In this document: piece by piece, positions 9,356-18,334 of the stretch
How positions within the stretch are numbered: the first letter of the stretch is position 1
How the letters are laid out: every line of letters starts with the position of its first letter
Assembly (NCBI RefSeq): GCF_017908035.1
Contig: NZ_JAEQMU010000011.1
Location: 1 to 64,000, forward strand
Direction: 5' to 3'
DNA: 64,000 nucleotides
From: Sphingobacterium tabacisoli
Lineage (GTDB): Bacteria > Bacteroidota > Bacteroidia > Sphingobacteriales > Sphingobacteriaceae
Translations under genes and position numbers: made by a program
Notes under the pieces: model-generated
Seen by the model: only the letters and a program-made list of their open reading frames with translations
What the model was told of the DNA's origin: nothing
Database searches by the model: none

Positions 9356-10600
9356 TTATCTAACTTTCAACGTTACTATGGTTAAAATCGCCAGGATAAC
9401 ACCCACAATTACAAATCGGGTTACAATCTTAGCTTCGTGATATCCTTTCTTTTGGTAATGATGATGCAACGGAGACATTAAGAAAATGCGTCGCCCTTCA
9501 CCAAACTTCTTCTTCGTATACTTAAAATAGGAAACCTGTGTAATAACCGAGACCAACTCAATCAAGAACACTCCACACAGCACCGGAATCAACAATTCCT
9601 TACGGATCAGGATAGCGAATGCTGCAATATTGCCTCCGATCATCAATGACCCTGTATCTCCCATAAATACCTGCGCAGGATAAGCATTGTACCATAAGAA
9701 TCCAGTACAGGCTCCTATAAATGCTCCCGCAAAAATCACCAGTTCTCCCGAATTCGGGATATACATGATATTCAAATAATCCGAGAAAATAATATTACCC
9801 GATACATACGCCAGTATCGCGAGAGTAATGCCTATGATCGCCGACGTCCCCGTCGCCAATCCATCTATACCATCCGTTATATTCGCTCCATTCGACACTG
9901 CTGTCACAATAAATACAACGACAAATAAGAATAGAAAAAAAGTAGGCCACTTACCTTCTAGGCCAAAAACATCCAATACTTTGGAATAATCAAACTCATT
10001 ATTTTTGTAAAACGGAATGTTCGTCTTTGTTGACTTCACATTTTCCGCATAAGTCTTTTCGCCAGTCTGTGGATTGATGATCACCTCCACAGGTCGCGAT
10101 GAACTCGGATTTGTCACCTGCTCCCGCACTACAATATCCGGATGGAAATACATCGTTATAGCGATCAGCGTACCTAACCCCACTTGACCAATAACCTTGA
10201 ATCGGCCCGCCAACCCTTCTTTATTCTTCCGAAAGACCTTGATATAATCATCTAGAAAACCGATAGCTCCCATCCAAAGAGTCGTAATGATCATGATGAT
10301 AACATAAATATTATCCAACTTGGCAAACAATAATGTCGGGATAAGAATACCTGCGATGATAATCAATCCTCCCATTGTTGGTGTACCCTGCTTCTTTTTC
10401 TCTCCTTCTAGCCCTAAGTCGCGAATAGTCTCACCGACCTGCTTTTTATGCAACAACCGGATCAAACGGCTACCAAAGACGGTGGTAATAATCAAAGAGA
10501 CAATAACCGCCATTGCCGTCCTAAACGAGATGTACTGAAACAACCCCGCCCCGGGAATATGCAAGTGCTCTTGTAACCAATTAAATAAGTAATATAACAT
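9356..10600 (-). CDS. mraY: Phospho-N-acetylmuramoyl-pentapeptide transferase
   Basis: MraY transfers phospho-MurNAc-pentapeptide to undecaprenyl phosphate, making lipid I in the inner membrane. About ten transmembrane helices are visible, with the catalytic Asp pair in FLDDYIK (117-118), the [15 protein letters not shown] motif, and GDTGSL further on. At 414 residues it is about 50 longer than E. coli MraY. The extra length lies mainly in a hydrophilic stretch at about residues 153-215 between two helices. It nearly abuts murE (9 bp) and murD (1 bp). Confidence 0.97.
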   Translation of the reverse strand: MLYYLFNWLQEHLHIPGAGLFQYISFRTAMAVIVSLIITTVFGSRLIRLLHKKQVGETIRDLGLEGEKKKQGTPTMGGLIIIAGILIPTLLFAKLDNIYVIIMIITTLWMGAIGFLDDYIKVFRKNKEGLAGRFKVIGQVGLGTLIAITMYFHPDIVVREQVTNPSSSRPVEVIINPQTGEKTYAENVKSTKTNIPFYKNNEFDYSKVLDVFGLEGKWPTFFLFLFVVVFIVTAVSNGANITDGIDGLATGTSAIIGITLAILAYVSGNIIFSDYLNIMYIPNSGELVIFAGAFIGACTGFLWYNAYPAQVFMGDTGSLMIGGNIAAFAILIRKELLIPVLCGVFLIELVSVITQVSYFKYTKKKFGEGRRIFLMSPLHHHYQKKGYHEAKIVTRFVIVGVILAILTIVTLKVR

Positions 10601-10609
10601 CGGCTCTTA

Positions 10610-12064
10610 TTATTGTTCGTTAAATGTATTTTCCAATTCCTCACGATCATCAAAATGATGACGCACGCCATTAATTTCTTGATATTTCTCGTGGCCCTTT
10701 CCGGCAATCAGCACAATATCCCCAGGCGATGCCAAATGGCATGCCGCACGGATAGCTTCCCTCCGATCCGAGATACTAAACGTATTTTTCTTTTTATCGG
10801 CAGGTATTCCTGCTTCCATTTCCTTGATAATAGCCAGCGGATCCTCTGTACGCGGATTATCTGAAGTAATAATAACCTTGTCGCTGTACTTCAAAGCCAC
10901 TTTAGCCATTTCTGGACGTTTGGTCCGATCACGATCTCCGCCACAGCCTAATACCGTAATAATCTGCTGTGTTCCAGTACGCAGTTGTTGGATCGTCTCT
11001 AGTACATTCTCTACAGCATCGGGGGTATGGGCATAATCGACAACTCCAACAATCCCTTTAGCCGAACGCACCGTCTCAAAACGTCCTTCTGCACCTGTGA
11101 TCTCACTCAATGCAGTCAACACTTTTAAAGTCTCTTGCTCCAACAGAATTGCAGCGCCGTATACTGCCAAAATATTATAAGCATTAAATCCGCCCACCAA
11201 TTTGACCCAAACCTCCTGTCCATCAATCTGAAGCAACATCCCATCAAAATGACTTTCTATTACCTTAGCCTTAAAGTCCGCCATACTTTGCAGACCATAA
11301 GTCTTCCGGTGCCCGAAAGTATTTTGCAACATCACCGCTCCATTCTTATCATCGATATTGGTCAATGCAAAAGCATAGCGATCCAACTCATCGAAAAAGC
11401 ACTTCTTCGCTTTTATATAATTGCTAAACGTTTTATGGAAATCTAGATGATCATGCGTGATATTCGTAAAGATTCCACCGGCAAACCGCAGACCCGCTAT
11501 ACGCTGTTGTACCACAGCATGCGAGCTCACCTCCATAAAACAGTAATCACAGCCCTCTTCTACCATTTCTCGTAGCAACTTATTCAGCGCTACCGGATCT
11601 GGTGTGGTATGTGTAGCCGGGATAATACGGTCACCGATTCTATTCTCTACGGTAGACAGTAGCCCAACCTGATATCCCAAATGATCAAATAGATTAAACA
11701 ACAAGGTTGCCACCGTTGTCTTTCCATTTGTACCAGTCACACCGACCAACTTCAAATCCTTTGATGGATTGCCATAAAAATTTCCAGCAATCAACCCCAA
11801 GACATAGGCACTATCATTGACCAATAAGTAGGTTACCCCCTCCAATAGGTCTGCCGGCAACTCTTCGACAACAATAGCCGCAGCCCCTAAAGCCCCCACC
11901 TTATCGACAAAGAGGTGTCCATCTGTATGCACACCACGAACCGCTACAAAGAGCGCCCCATCTTTCACTTCTCGAGAATCAAAGCACACCGAAGCAATCT
12001 CCACTTCGAGCGAACCTTCAACCTGTATTACAGGCACCGCATGCAATAATTCTTTTAATATCAT
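10610..12064 (-). CDS. murE: UDP-MurNAc-tripeptide synthetase MurE (meso-DAP type)
   Basis: MurE adds the third residue of the stem peptide. The ATP loop GTNGKTT is at residues 111-117, and the lysine that becomes carbamylated lies in YIKAKK (216-221). The substrate-choice motif DNPR at 402-405 is the one seen in enzymes that add meso-diaminopimelate rather than L-lysine, so DAP-type peptidoglycan is inferred. It has 484 residues and starts 2 bp after the ftsI stop. Confidence 0.97.
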   Translation of the reverse strand: MILKELLHAVPVIQVEGSLEVEIASVCFDSREVKDGALFVAVRGVHTDGHLFVDKVGALGAAAIVVEELPADLLEGVTYLLVNDSAYVLGLIAGNFYGNPSKDLKLVGVTGTNGKTTVATLLFNLFDHLGYQVGLLSTVENRIGDRIIPATHTTPDPVALNKLLREMVEEGCDYCFMEVSSHAVVQQRIAGLRFAGGIFTNITHDHLDFHKTFSNYIKAKKCFFDELDRYAFALTNIDDKNGAVMLQNTFGHRKTYGLQSMADFKAKVIESHFDGMLLQIDGQEVWVKLVGGFNAYNILAVYGAAILLEQETLKVLTALSEITGAEGRFETVRSAKGIVGVVDYAHTPDAVENVLETIQQLRTGTQQIITVLGCGGDRDRTKRPEMAKVALKYSDKVIITSDNPRTEDPLAIIKEMEAGIPADKKKNTFSISDRREAIRAACHLASPGDIVLIAGKGHEKYQEINGVRHHFDDREELENTFNEQ

Positions 12065-12066
12065 AT

Positions 12067-14184
12067 CTAATTCAATTGAAGTGCAACATTAGTCCCTATT
12101 TTCAATTTTTCGCCCGGCACCAGTGATTGAGAAATCACTTTCCCTTTTCCACCGACCTGGCTTTTGAATCCCGCATTCTCCATTGTATATAGCGCATCTA
12201 TCAGCCCCATGCCAACTACATTTGGCACTACCCCCTCACGTACGGAGACCTCAATAAAAGGAACTCCTTTTTTTGAAGTATCTGTCACCGCACCTTGTGC
12301 TATCGAATTCCAATTGTAAGATGTAAAACCCAAAGCCTCATACACTTTTGTAGAAGCTTCTTTAGAACCGCCTAATGTAAGCGGTGTCTTCACACCTGCA
12401 ACATTCACATTACGTTTCGCAAACGAGCCATGCAAGGACAAATCATTTGCGTATACCATATCAGCCAACTCCTTAAATACAGGCCCTGCCACTGAACCAC
12501 CATAATACCCATTGCGTGGATTACGAATCACCACGATCATCGAATATTTCGGATTTTCAGCTGGAAAATATCCCGCGAAAGAAGATTGGTACCTTCGCTG
12601 TCCATAACCCCGTGCATTATCCGCCATCTGCGCCGTTCCTGTTTTTCCGGCCGAAGTGTACAACGGACTCGTCAGTTTCTTACCCGTCCCCTCCGTCATC
12701 ACACCCTCCAACATACGCTGCATTTTCGTTATCGCACTTTTAGATGCCATCTCCTTATTTATCACCCGCGCTTCAAACTTTTCCACTGTATTCCCCAAAT
12801 GCCTGATCTCTTTCACAAACAAAGGCGCTACCATCTTACCATCATTAGCAACACCATTATACAACACCAACGTCTGCAATGGCGTGAGCAACAACTCGTA
12901 CCCATAAGCCATCTGCACCAATGACAACTTACTCCAACTTTTATTCTTCGGTGTCTTTACCACCGGCTTTGCCTCTCCTGGAATCTGCAACCCCAAAGGC
13001 TCATTCAACCCCCAACTATGCAACTTTGAGGTAAACTTGGACGGATTATCCCCATACTTCAGGTTGATCAACTTTGTTATTGCCACGTTGGACGACACCT
13101 CGAAACCTTCTTTGGCTGTCATCATCGATTTCCGCGGCGCATGCGAATCACGAATCGTATGCGAAGGCACCTTATATGTACCGTTTCCCACATCGACCAT
13201 CGTATTCGTATCAATAAGACCATCGTCCAAAGCAGCCAAGTAAGAAGCCAATTTAAACGTTGACCCAGGATCCGCAGCATGCGCTATCGCATTATTATAT
13301 TTTTCCCGATACTCACCATCCGTGTCTTTCGTGAAATTAGCAATCGCACGCACCTCTCCTGTAGCCACCTCCATCAGAATAACGCAGCCCTCATCTGCAT
13401 TTGAGATTTTCATCTGCTTACCCAGAGCCCGCTGCGCCATATCCTGCATATTGACATCAATAGTCGCCACGATATCTGACCCATCTACTGGAGCGACCTC
13501 CACTTCACGGTTCAAAGGAACCCACACCCCTCCGGCAATACGCTGCATCATCTGTGCTCCGCTTTTTCCTTCGATATAATCGCCATAAGCACCTTCCAGT
13601 CCTACACGATATTCATCATTTTTATAACCAATAGTCCGAGCGGCCAAATTAGTAAACGGTAAGATGCGTTTATTTTGCCTTACCGAAACCATACTACTCG
13701 AAAACCGGGATTTACCTTCCCTAAAGGTCCGCATCAGCGGAAAAGTCTTTAATACCTTTAAGTCCTGATGCGAGACACCTCGCTTAATCAAGACGTAACG
13801 TTGCTTCTTGCTACGTGCCTCTTTCAGTAGATTCAGATATTGCCGCGATGATTTATCTTTAAAGAATCCCGACAGCTTTATAGCCAGGGAGTCCACCTTC
13901 AAATTAAACACATCGTTATGCTCGACCGGAATAGCCATCGCATCAAACCGGATTTCATACTCAGGTACAGAAGTAGCCAAAAGACTACCATCATTAGAAA
14001 AAATATTTCCCCTTGCCGCCTCTACAACACGCTCCTGAATAGTCAAACTGTCCGCAATCGCTTTCCATTCTTTCCCATCCACATATTGCAAGTGAAGCAG
14101 CTTGGCAAACACAGCCAAGGCCCCAAAGACCATAAGCCCGAAAGCCAGGTACACTCTTACCAATATGGACTTTCTAATATTCAT
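12067..14184 (-). CDS. ftsI: Septal penicillin-binding protein FtsI (PBP3-like) with PASTA domain
   Basis: This class B PBP is the transpeptidase that cross-links septal peptidoglycan with FtsW. A single membrane anchor at about residues 8-28 is followed by the PBP dimerisation region and a transpeptidase domain with SxxK at 308-311, SSN at 364-366 and KTG at 514-516. The C-terminal 55 residues form a PASTA domain (VPNVVGMGLIDAL onward), absent from E. coli FtsI but usual in Bacteroidota. Length is 705 residues. It sits between the ftsL-like gene and murE. Confidence 0.95.
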   Translation of the reverse strand: MNIRKSILVRVYLAFGLMVFGALAVFAKLLHLQYVDGKEWKAIADSLTIQERVVEAARGNIFSNDGSLLATSVPEYEIRFDAMAIPVEHNDVFNLKVDSLAIKLSGFFKDKSSRQYLNLLKEARSKKQRYVLIKRGVSHQDLKVLKTFPLMRTFREGKSRFSSSMVSVRQNKRILPFTNLAARTIGYKNDEYRVGLEGAYGDYIEGKSGAQMMQRIAGGVWVPLNREVEVAPVDGSDIVATIDVNMQDMAQRALGKQMKISNADEGCVILMEVATGEVRAIANFTKDTDGEYREKYNNAIAHAADPGSTFKLASYLAALDDGLIDTNTMVDVGNGTYKVPSHTIRDSHAPRKSMMTAKEGFEVSSNVAITKLINLKYGDNPSKFTSKLHSWGLNEPLGLQIPGEAKPVVKTPKNKSWSKLSLVQMAYGYELLLTPLQTLVLYNGVANDGKMVAPLFVKEIRHLGNTVEKFEARVINKEMASKSAITKMQRMLEGVMTEGTGKKLTSPLYTSAGKTGTAQMADNARGYGQRRYQSSFAGYFPAENPKYSMIVVIRNPRNGYYGGSVAGPVFKELADMVYANDLSLHGSFAKRNVNVAGVKTPLTLGGSKEASTKVYEALGFTSYNWNSIAQGAVTDTSKKGVPFIEVSVREGVVPNVVGMGLIDALYTMENAGFKSQVGGKGKVISQSLVPGEKLKIGTNVALQLN

Positions 14185-14201
14185 GCTACCTAAGCGTTAT
14201 C

Positions 14202-14612
14202 CTATCTTTTTTCTTTTAAAACTTCTAGTTTTATAGGCGGTTCCGTACGCTCTTTCAAACCTAAGGTATCCGCCCTCTTTGCAATCTCCGTCTGTGTTGT
14301 CAACTTCATCAACTCCGCAGAAAGTGACTTATAATCCCAACTCAACTCTTTCACTTCTTTACCCAACCGATCGATCTGCCTCACCGTACGCTCGGCCAGA
14401 TGCCGATTTGATATATATATCAATGTCAATAAAACCAAGAAAGCTACAAAGGGCAGATTCTTTGTAACCAAGTAAGTAGAAATTCTACCTGGAGAAAAAA
14501 TTGTTCGGATAAAATCCTGCGTCTCCTCTACTTTTTCCTCTACCGCATCAGACATTTCTTCTTGAACATCTTCACTCAACTCCTGATTACGTATCGTGTT
14601 TTTTCTAGACAT
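14202..14612 (-). CDS. FtsL-like small divisome protein
   Basis: This is a 136-residue bitopic protein with an acidic cytoplasmic N-terminus, one transmembrane helix at about residues 53-69 (PFVAFLVLLTLIYISN), and a periplasmic helical heptad region (about 73-115). These are the topology and size of FtsL, which forms a coiled coil with FtsB and activates FtsWI. The sequence itself is too diverged for recognition by motif. The call rests on shape and on its position between rsmH and ftsI, where ftsL is found in dcw clusters. Confidence 0.8.
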   Translation of the reverse strand: MSRKNTIRNQELSEDVQEEMSDAVEEKVEETQDFIRTIFSPGRISTYLVTKNLPFVAFLVLLTLIYISNRHLAERTVRQIDRLGKEVKELSWDYKSLSAELMKLTTQTEIAKRADTLGLKERTEPPIKLEVLKEKR

Positions 14613-14667
14613 CCTTATTTATTTTACACGCCCGACTTCCGTCAAACGCCATTATTGTCACCCTCCC

Positions 14668-15582
14668 CTAGGTCAGCTTTTCAGCAACCCTCAACTTCGC
14701 ACTTCTTGATCTGTTATTTTCAGCAAGCTCTGTATCCGATGCTGTAATCGCCTTACGCGTCACAATTTTAAACGGCTTGATTTCATTTCCGAAAAAATCC
14801 TTCTCCACCTCACCCTTAAACTTACCTTTCAGCATAAAATTCTTGACCAGCCTATCTTCCAACGAATGATAAGACATCACAACCAATCTACCCTCAGGCT
14901 TCAACACTGAAATCGTATGCAACAAAAACTCCTGCAATGCTTCCAGCTCTTTATTCACTTCGATACGCAAAGCCTGAAAAACCTGCGCATGATATTTATG
15001 TTCCTTTCCACGGGGAACCATCTTCTTTATAACCTCTTTAAGCTCAGCAACAGTCTCGATAGACTTTGTCAAGCGTGCTGTCACAATGGTTTTCGCTAAA
15101 GACTTTGCATTCTGCACTTCCCCGTACATCCCAAAAATCCGGTGCAGCTCTTCCTCCGAATACGTATTCAGCACCTTCCGCGCATCCAAATCCGACACCT
15201 GATCCATCCGCATATCCAAATCCGCATCAAAACGAATGGAAAAACCACGTTCTGCATCATCAAATTGATGCGACGAAACGCCCAAATCTGCCAATATACC
15301 GTCCACTTGCCGGATTCCCTCCAAACGGAGAGAATTTTTCAAAAACCTAAAATTCTGATGAACCAACACAAAACGTTCGTCATCAATTTTATTTCGTAGT
15401 GCATCTGGATCCTGATCAAAAGCAACCAGGCGACCATTTGGCCCAAGATGCTTCAAAATCTCCCGCGAATGCCCACCACCTCCAAAAGTCACATCCACAT
15501 ACACACCATCTGGCTTAATAGCCAACCCCTCCATACACTCGTGGAGCATAACCGGAACATGATATACTTCTTCGCTAGCCAT
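14668..15582 (-). CDS. rsmH: 16S rRNA m4C1402 methyltransferase RsmH (MraW)
   Basis: RsmH methylates N4 of C1402 in 16S rRNA using S-adenosylmethionine. The N-terminus HVPVMLHECMEGL and the SAM-binding loop VDVTFGGGGHSREIL are characteristic, as is the late MSYHSLEDRLVKNF motif. Its length of 304 residues is normal. It overlaps the 3' end of mraZ by 8 bp and precedes the ftsL-like gene by 55 bp. Confidence 0.97.
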   Translation of the reverse strand: MASEEVYHVPVMLHECMEGLAIKPDGVYVDVTFGGGGHSREILKHLGPNGRLVAFDQDPDALRNKIDDERFVLVHQNFRFLKNSLRLEGIRQVDGILADLGVSSHQFDDAERGFSIRFDADLDMRMDQVSDLDARKVLNTYSEEELHRIFGMYGEVQNAKSLAKTIVTARLTKSIETVAELKEVIKKMVPRGKEHKYHAQVFQALRIEVNKELEALQEFLLHTISVLKPEGRLVVMSYHSLEDRLVKNFMLKGKFKGEVEKDFFGNEIKPFKIVTRKAITASDTELAENNRSRSAKLRVAEKLT

Positions 15583-16045
15583 CTAAACCTCCAAAATCTA
15601 AACTACCCATCACTTCCTCAGCCAATGCAGAGAAATCCTCCCCATCTCCCAGATCCATTTTCTCATCGTACACCGCTTTCGGCCACACCTCCACTTTATC
15701 AAACTGACAAGCCAACACTACATCCCCCTCAATATTCGCATAATCCAAAAGCACCTTCGGCAACAACACTCGCCCTGCCGAATCCAAAGACAAAATAGTT
15801 GCCCCCCGCATAAACTGACGGACAAACTCCCTGTTCTTCGCATTAAACGTATTCAACTTTGAAATCTTAGCAGCTTGTTTATCCCATTCCTCCCGCGTAT
15901 AAATAACAAGATTCTTATCGAAACCTCTATTCACAATAAGCCCCTCCTGCTCCACATCCGGCAATTGCCGTTTGAGCGCAGCGGGAACCACCAATCTACC
16001 TTTGGCGTCCAACTTACATTCGAATTCTCCGATGAGCTGAATCAT
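15575..16045 (-). CDS. mraZ: Transcriptional regulator MraZ
   Basis: MraZ is a DNA-binding protein of the AbrB-like superfamily that represses its own dcw promoter in E. coli. Two tandem repeats of the fold are visible, each with the DxxxR signature (D13 to R17 and D88 to R92). Its length of 156 residues is typical. It is the first gene of the cluster. Its promoter region carries three perfect 10-bp repeats with a GTGGG core on the coding strand, the expected layout for its own operator. Confidence 0.96.
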   Translation of the reverse strand: MIQLIGEFECKLDAKGRLVVPAALKRQLPDVEQEGLIVNRGFDKNLVIYTREEWDKQAAKISKLNTFNAKNREFVRQFMRGATILSLDSAGRVLLPKVLLDYANIEGDVVLACQFDKVEVWPKAVYDEKMDLGDGEDFSALAEEVMGSLDFGGLDG

Positions 16046-16071
16046 TGAACTAATTATGCTAAATTATATTT

Positions 16072-16102
16072 CAAATGTAAAAGTATACACTTTCCCCCAC
16101 AA
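16072..16102 (-). promoter_or_regulatory. Predicted promoter of the dcw cluster (upstream of mraZ)
   Basis: Read on the minus strand, TACATTTG (16079 to 16072) matches the Bacteroidota -7 consensus TAnnTTTG. A TTG (16102 to 16100) lies 20 bp further upstream as the -33 element. The mraZ start codon is 26 bp downstream of the -7 box. The -33 element lies at the edge of the repeat array described next, so a protein bound there would block RNA polymerase. Confidence 0.7.
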
Positions 16103-16122
16103 TCCCCCACAATCCCCCACAA
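16093..16122 (-). promoter_or_regulatory. Putative MraZ operator: three perfect 10-bp repeats
   Basis: Three head-to-tail copies of tcccccacaa lie at 16093-16102, 16103-16112 and 16113-16122. On the coding strand each copy reads ttgtggggga. Known MraZ boxes are short direct repeats with a TGGG core at 10-bp spacing just upstream of mraZ, so the period, core and location all agree. The array overlaps the predicted -33 element. Confidence 0.75.
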
Positions 16123-16458
16123 AAAAGTTTTCCACATAGAACTTAATCTACAAAGCACCTAAAAAAAGTACGCTGAATGCTAAAAAAGGCACCTAATTGC
16201 TGATTATCAATAAAATCCAAAAATCAATATTTTATAAGCGGCAGTAGCACAACAAGTAACACCAATCTTCAAAAACCTCAAAAAAAAGACACTTTTTCGA
16301 AAATTGTGGGGCAAAGTGGTAGGTGCTAAAACTTGAAATTATTAATTGCCCATCATTCGTTATTCTCCTTCAAATCCAATAATTTTGCACATTAGCCATC
16401 GGTGTTACGAGATACCACCCTTGGCATAATTTTAGTTTTTAAGTTTTTACCTTATATA

Positions 16459-18213
16459 ATGTATAGAAGTCATAATTGTGGCGAGCTACGTGTAGCCGAT
16501 GTCAACAAAGAAATTACGCTTTCGGGTTGGGTTCAAAAGAGCCGGGATAAAGGTTTTATGATCTGGGTAGATCTTCGGGACAGATATGGAATCACACAGC
16601 TTATTTTTGATGAAGTACGCACCTCCACTGAAGTAATGAAGTTGGCAAAGTCGTTAAGCCGCGAATATGTTATTCAAGTAAAAGGAACGGTCATCGAGCG
16701 CGAGTCCAAAAATGCAAATCTTGCTACAGGAGAAATTGAAGTTCTAGTCACTGAACTGACAATTTTGAACGAAGCACAGCTCCCTCCTTTCACTATTGAA
16801 GATGAGACTGACGGCGGTGAAGATATCCGTATGAAATACCGTTATCTTGATATCCGCCGCAATCCGGTCAAGAATAGTCTATTATTCCGACATAAGGTAA
16901 CCCAATCGGTCAGAAACTACCTCTCCAACCTTGACTTCTGCGAGATAGAGACACCATACCTTATTAAGTCTACACCTGAAGGTGCACGTGACTTTGTGGT
17001 ACCTTCACGCATGAACCCTGGACAATTCTACGCTCTGCCGCAATCTCCGCAGACCTTCAAACAGCTATTGATGGTCGGCGGTATGGACAAGTATTTCCAG
17101 ATTGTAAAATGCTTTAGGGATGAAGATCTTCGTGCAGACCGTCAACCGGAATTCACGCAGATCGACTGCGAAATGTCTTTCATTGAACAAGAAGATATCT
17201 TAAATGTATTTGAAGGACTGACTAGACATTTATTAAAATCAATTCACAATATTGATATCGACACTTTCCCACGTATGACTTTCGACGAGGCGATGCGCAA
17301 ATATGGTAACGACAAACCGGATATCCGTTTCGGAATGGAGTTTGGCGAATTGAATACCGTAGCACAGCACAAAGAATTTGCGGTGTTTAATAACGCAGAA
17401 CTTGTCGTTGGTATCGCGGTACCCGGGGCTGCCAGCTACACACGTAAAGAAATAGATGGTCTAATCGACTGGGTAAAACGTCCTCAGGTAGGAGCATTGG
17501 GCATGGTTTACGTCAAGTGCGAAGCTGATGGTTCGTTCAAATCTTCGGTAGATAAATTTTATGACCAAGAGGATCTGAAAAAATGGGCCGAAGCTACTGG
17601 TGCTAATACCGGAGACCTTATCCTAGTATTATCAGGACCTGCCAATAAAACACGTGCACAACTGAGCGCATTGCGCATGGAACTGGGCAACCGTATGGGC
17701 CTACGTAAACCCGATGAATTTGCTCCACTATGGGTAGTCGACTTCCCGTTATTGGAATGGGACGAAGATAGCAGCCGCTTTCATGCAATGCACCACCCAT
17801 TCACCTCTCCTAAGAAAGAGGACATGCACCTACTCGATACCGATCCGGGTAAAGTCAGAGCCAATGCGTACGACTTGGTACTGAATGGAAACGAAATCGG
17901 TGGTGGGTCTATCCGTATCCACGACAAAGAAACACAAGCCTTGATGTTCAAACATCTTGGTTTTACGGCCGATCAGGCACAAGAACAATTTGGGTTCTTG
18001 ATGAATGCATTTCAATACGGAGCTCCTCCACATGGCGGTTTAGCTTTCGGTTTGGATCGTCTTACAGCGATATTGGGTGGACAAGAAACAATACGTGACT
18101 TTATAGCGTTCCCAAAAAACAATTCGGGCCGAGATGTCATGATTGATGCTCCAGCCCAAATAGACCAGGCTCAACTCGAGGAACTGAGTCTTGCCTTAAA
18201 CATTAAAGCATAA
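16459..18213 (+). CDS. aspS: Aspartyl-tRNA synthetase
   Basis: This class II synthetase charges tRNA-Asp. An N-terminal OB-fold anticodon-binding domain ([21 protein letters not shown]) is followed by the catalytic domain with motif 2 ([18 protein letters not shown]), a GAD insertion domain, and motif 3 (GLAFGLDRL). I use the ATG at 16459 (584 residues) because [11 protein letters not shown] is where the family normally begins; the frame is open back to a GTG at 16402. A TAATTTTG -7 box at 16380-16387 lies upstream. A clear terminator follows. Confidence 0.96.
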   Translation: MYRSHNCGELRVADVNKEITLSGWVQKSRDKGFMIWVDLRDRYGITQLIFDEVRTSTEVMKLAKSLSREYVIQVKGTVIERESKNANLATGEIEVLVTELTILNEAQLPPFTIEDETDGGEDIRMKYRYLDIRRNPVKNSLLFRHKVTQSVRNYLSNLDFCEIETPYLIKSTPEGARDFVVPSRMNPGQFYALPQSPQTFKQLLMVGGMDKYFQIVKCFRDEDLRADRQPEFTQIDCEMSFIEQEDILNVFEGLTRHLLKSIHNIDIDTFPRMTFDEAMRKYGNDKPDIRFGMEFGELNTVAQHKEFAVFNNAELVVGIAVPGAASYTRKEIDGLIDWVKRPQVGALGMVYVKCEADGSFKSSVDKFYDQEDLKKWAEATGANTGDLILVLSGPANKTRAQLSALRMELGNRMGLRKPDEFAPLWVVDFPLLEWDEDSSRFHAMHHPFTSPKKEDMHLLDTDPGKVRANAYDLVLNGNEIGGGSIRIHDKETQALMFKHLGFTADQAQEQFGFLMNAFQYGAPPHGGLAFGLDRLTAILGGQETIRDFIAFPKNNSGRDVMIDAPAQIDQAQLEELSLALNIKA

Positions 18214-18214
18214 T

Positions 18215-18247
18215 AAAAACTCCCGCTATAATACAGCGGGAGTTTTT
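18215..18247 (+). terminator. Rho-independent terminator of aspS
   Basis: A perfect 13-bp stem (18215-18227 with 18235-18247, core ACTCCCGCT/AGCGGGAGT) with a 7-nt loop ends in a T run, 2 bp after the aspS stop codon. Confidence 0.9.
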
Positions 18248-18334
18248 GTTAACCCCTATAAAAACGGGCACGAAAGCGCATTATCGTGTCAATTAAAATA
18301 TACACTTTCAGAAAAAAAAGAGTAGTTTTACCAC

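Larger units (their letters stand above)
16046..16458. other. Divergent intergenic region mraZ-aspS
   Basis: This 413-bp gap separates mraZ and aspS. It holds the mraZ promoter and operator, a TTTTCCACA element at 16128-16136, and an A-rich middle without coding features. A degenerate GTGGGGCAAAGTGGTAGG segment lies at 16306-16323 on the plus strand; its two G-rich cores are spaced about 10 bp apart, like a half-degenerate MraZ box. TAATTTTG at 16380-16387 is a -7 candidate for aspS. Confidence 0.6.

Noticed and set aside
12516-12924. Overlapping plus-strand ORFs opposite ftsI
   Set aside because: Shadow frames of the ftsI gene with Arg/His/Pro-biased composition.
16402-16458. Extended aspS start at GTG 16402
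   Set aside because: The extra 19 residues are hydrophobic and unlike the family; the ATG at 16459 begins the conserved N-terminus and the longer version would start too close to the -7 box.
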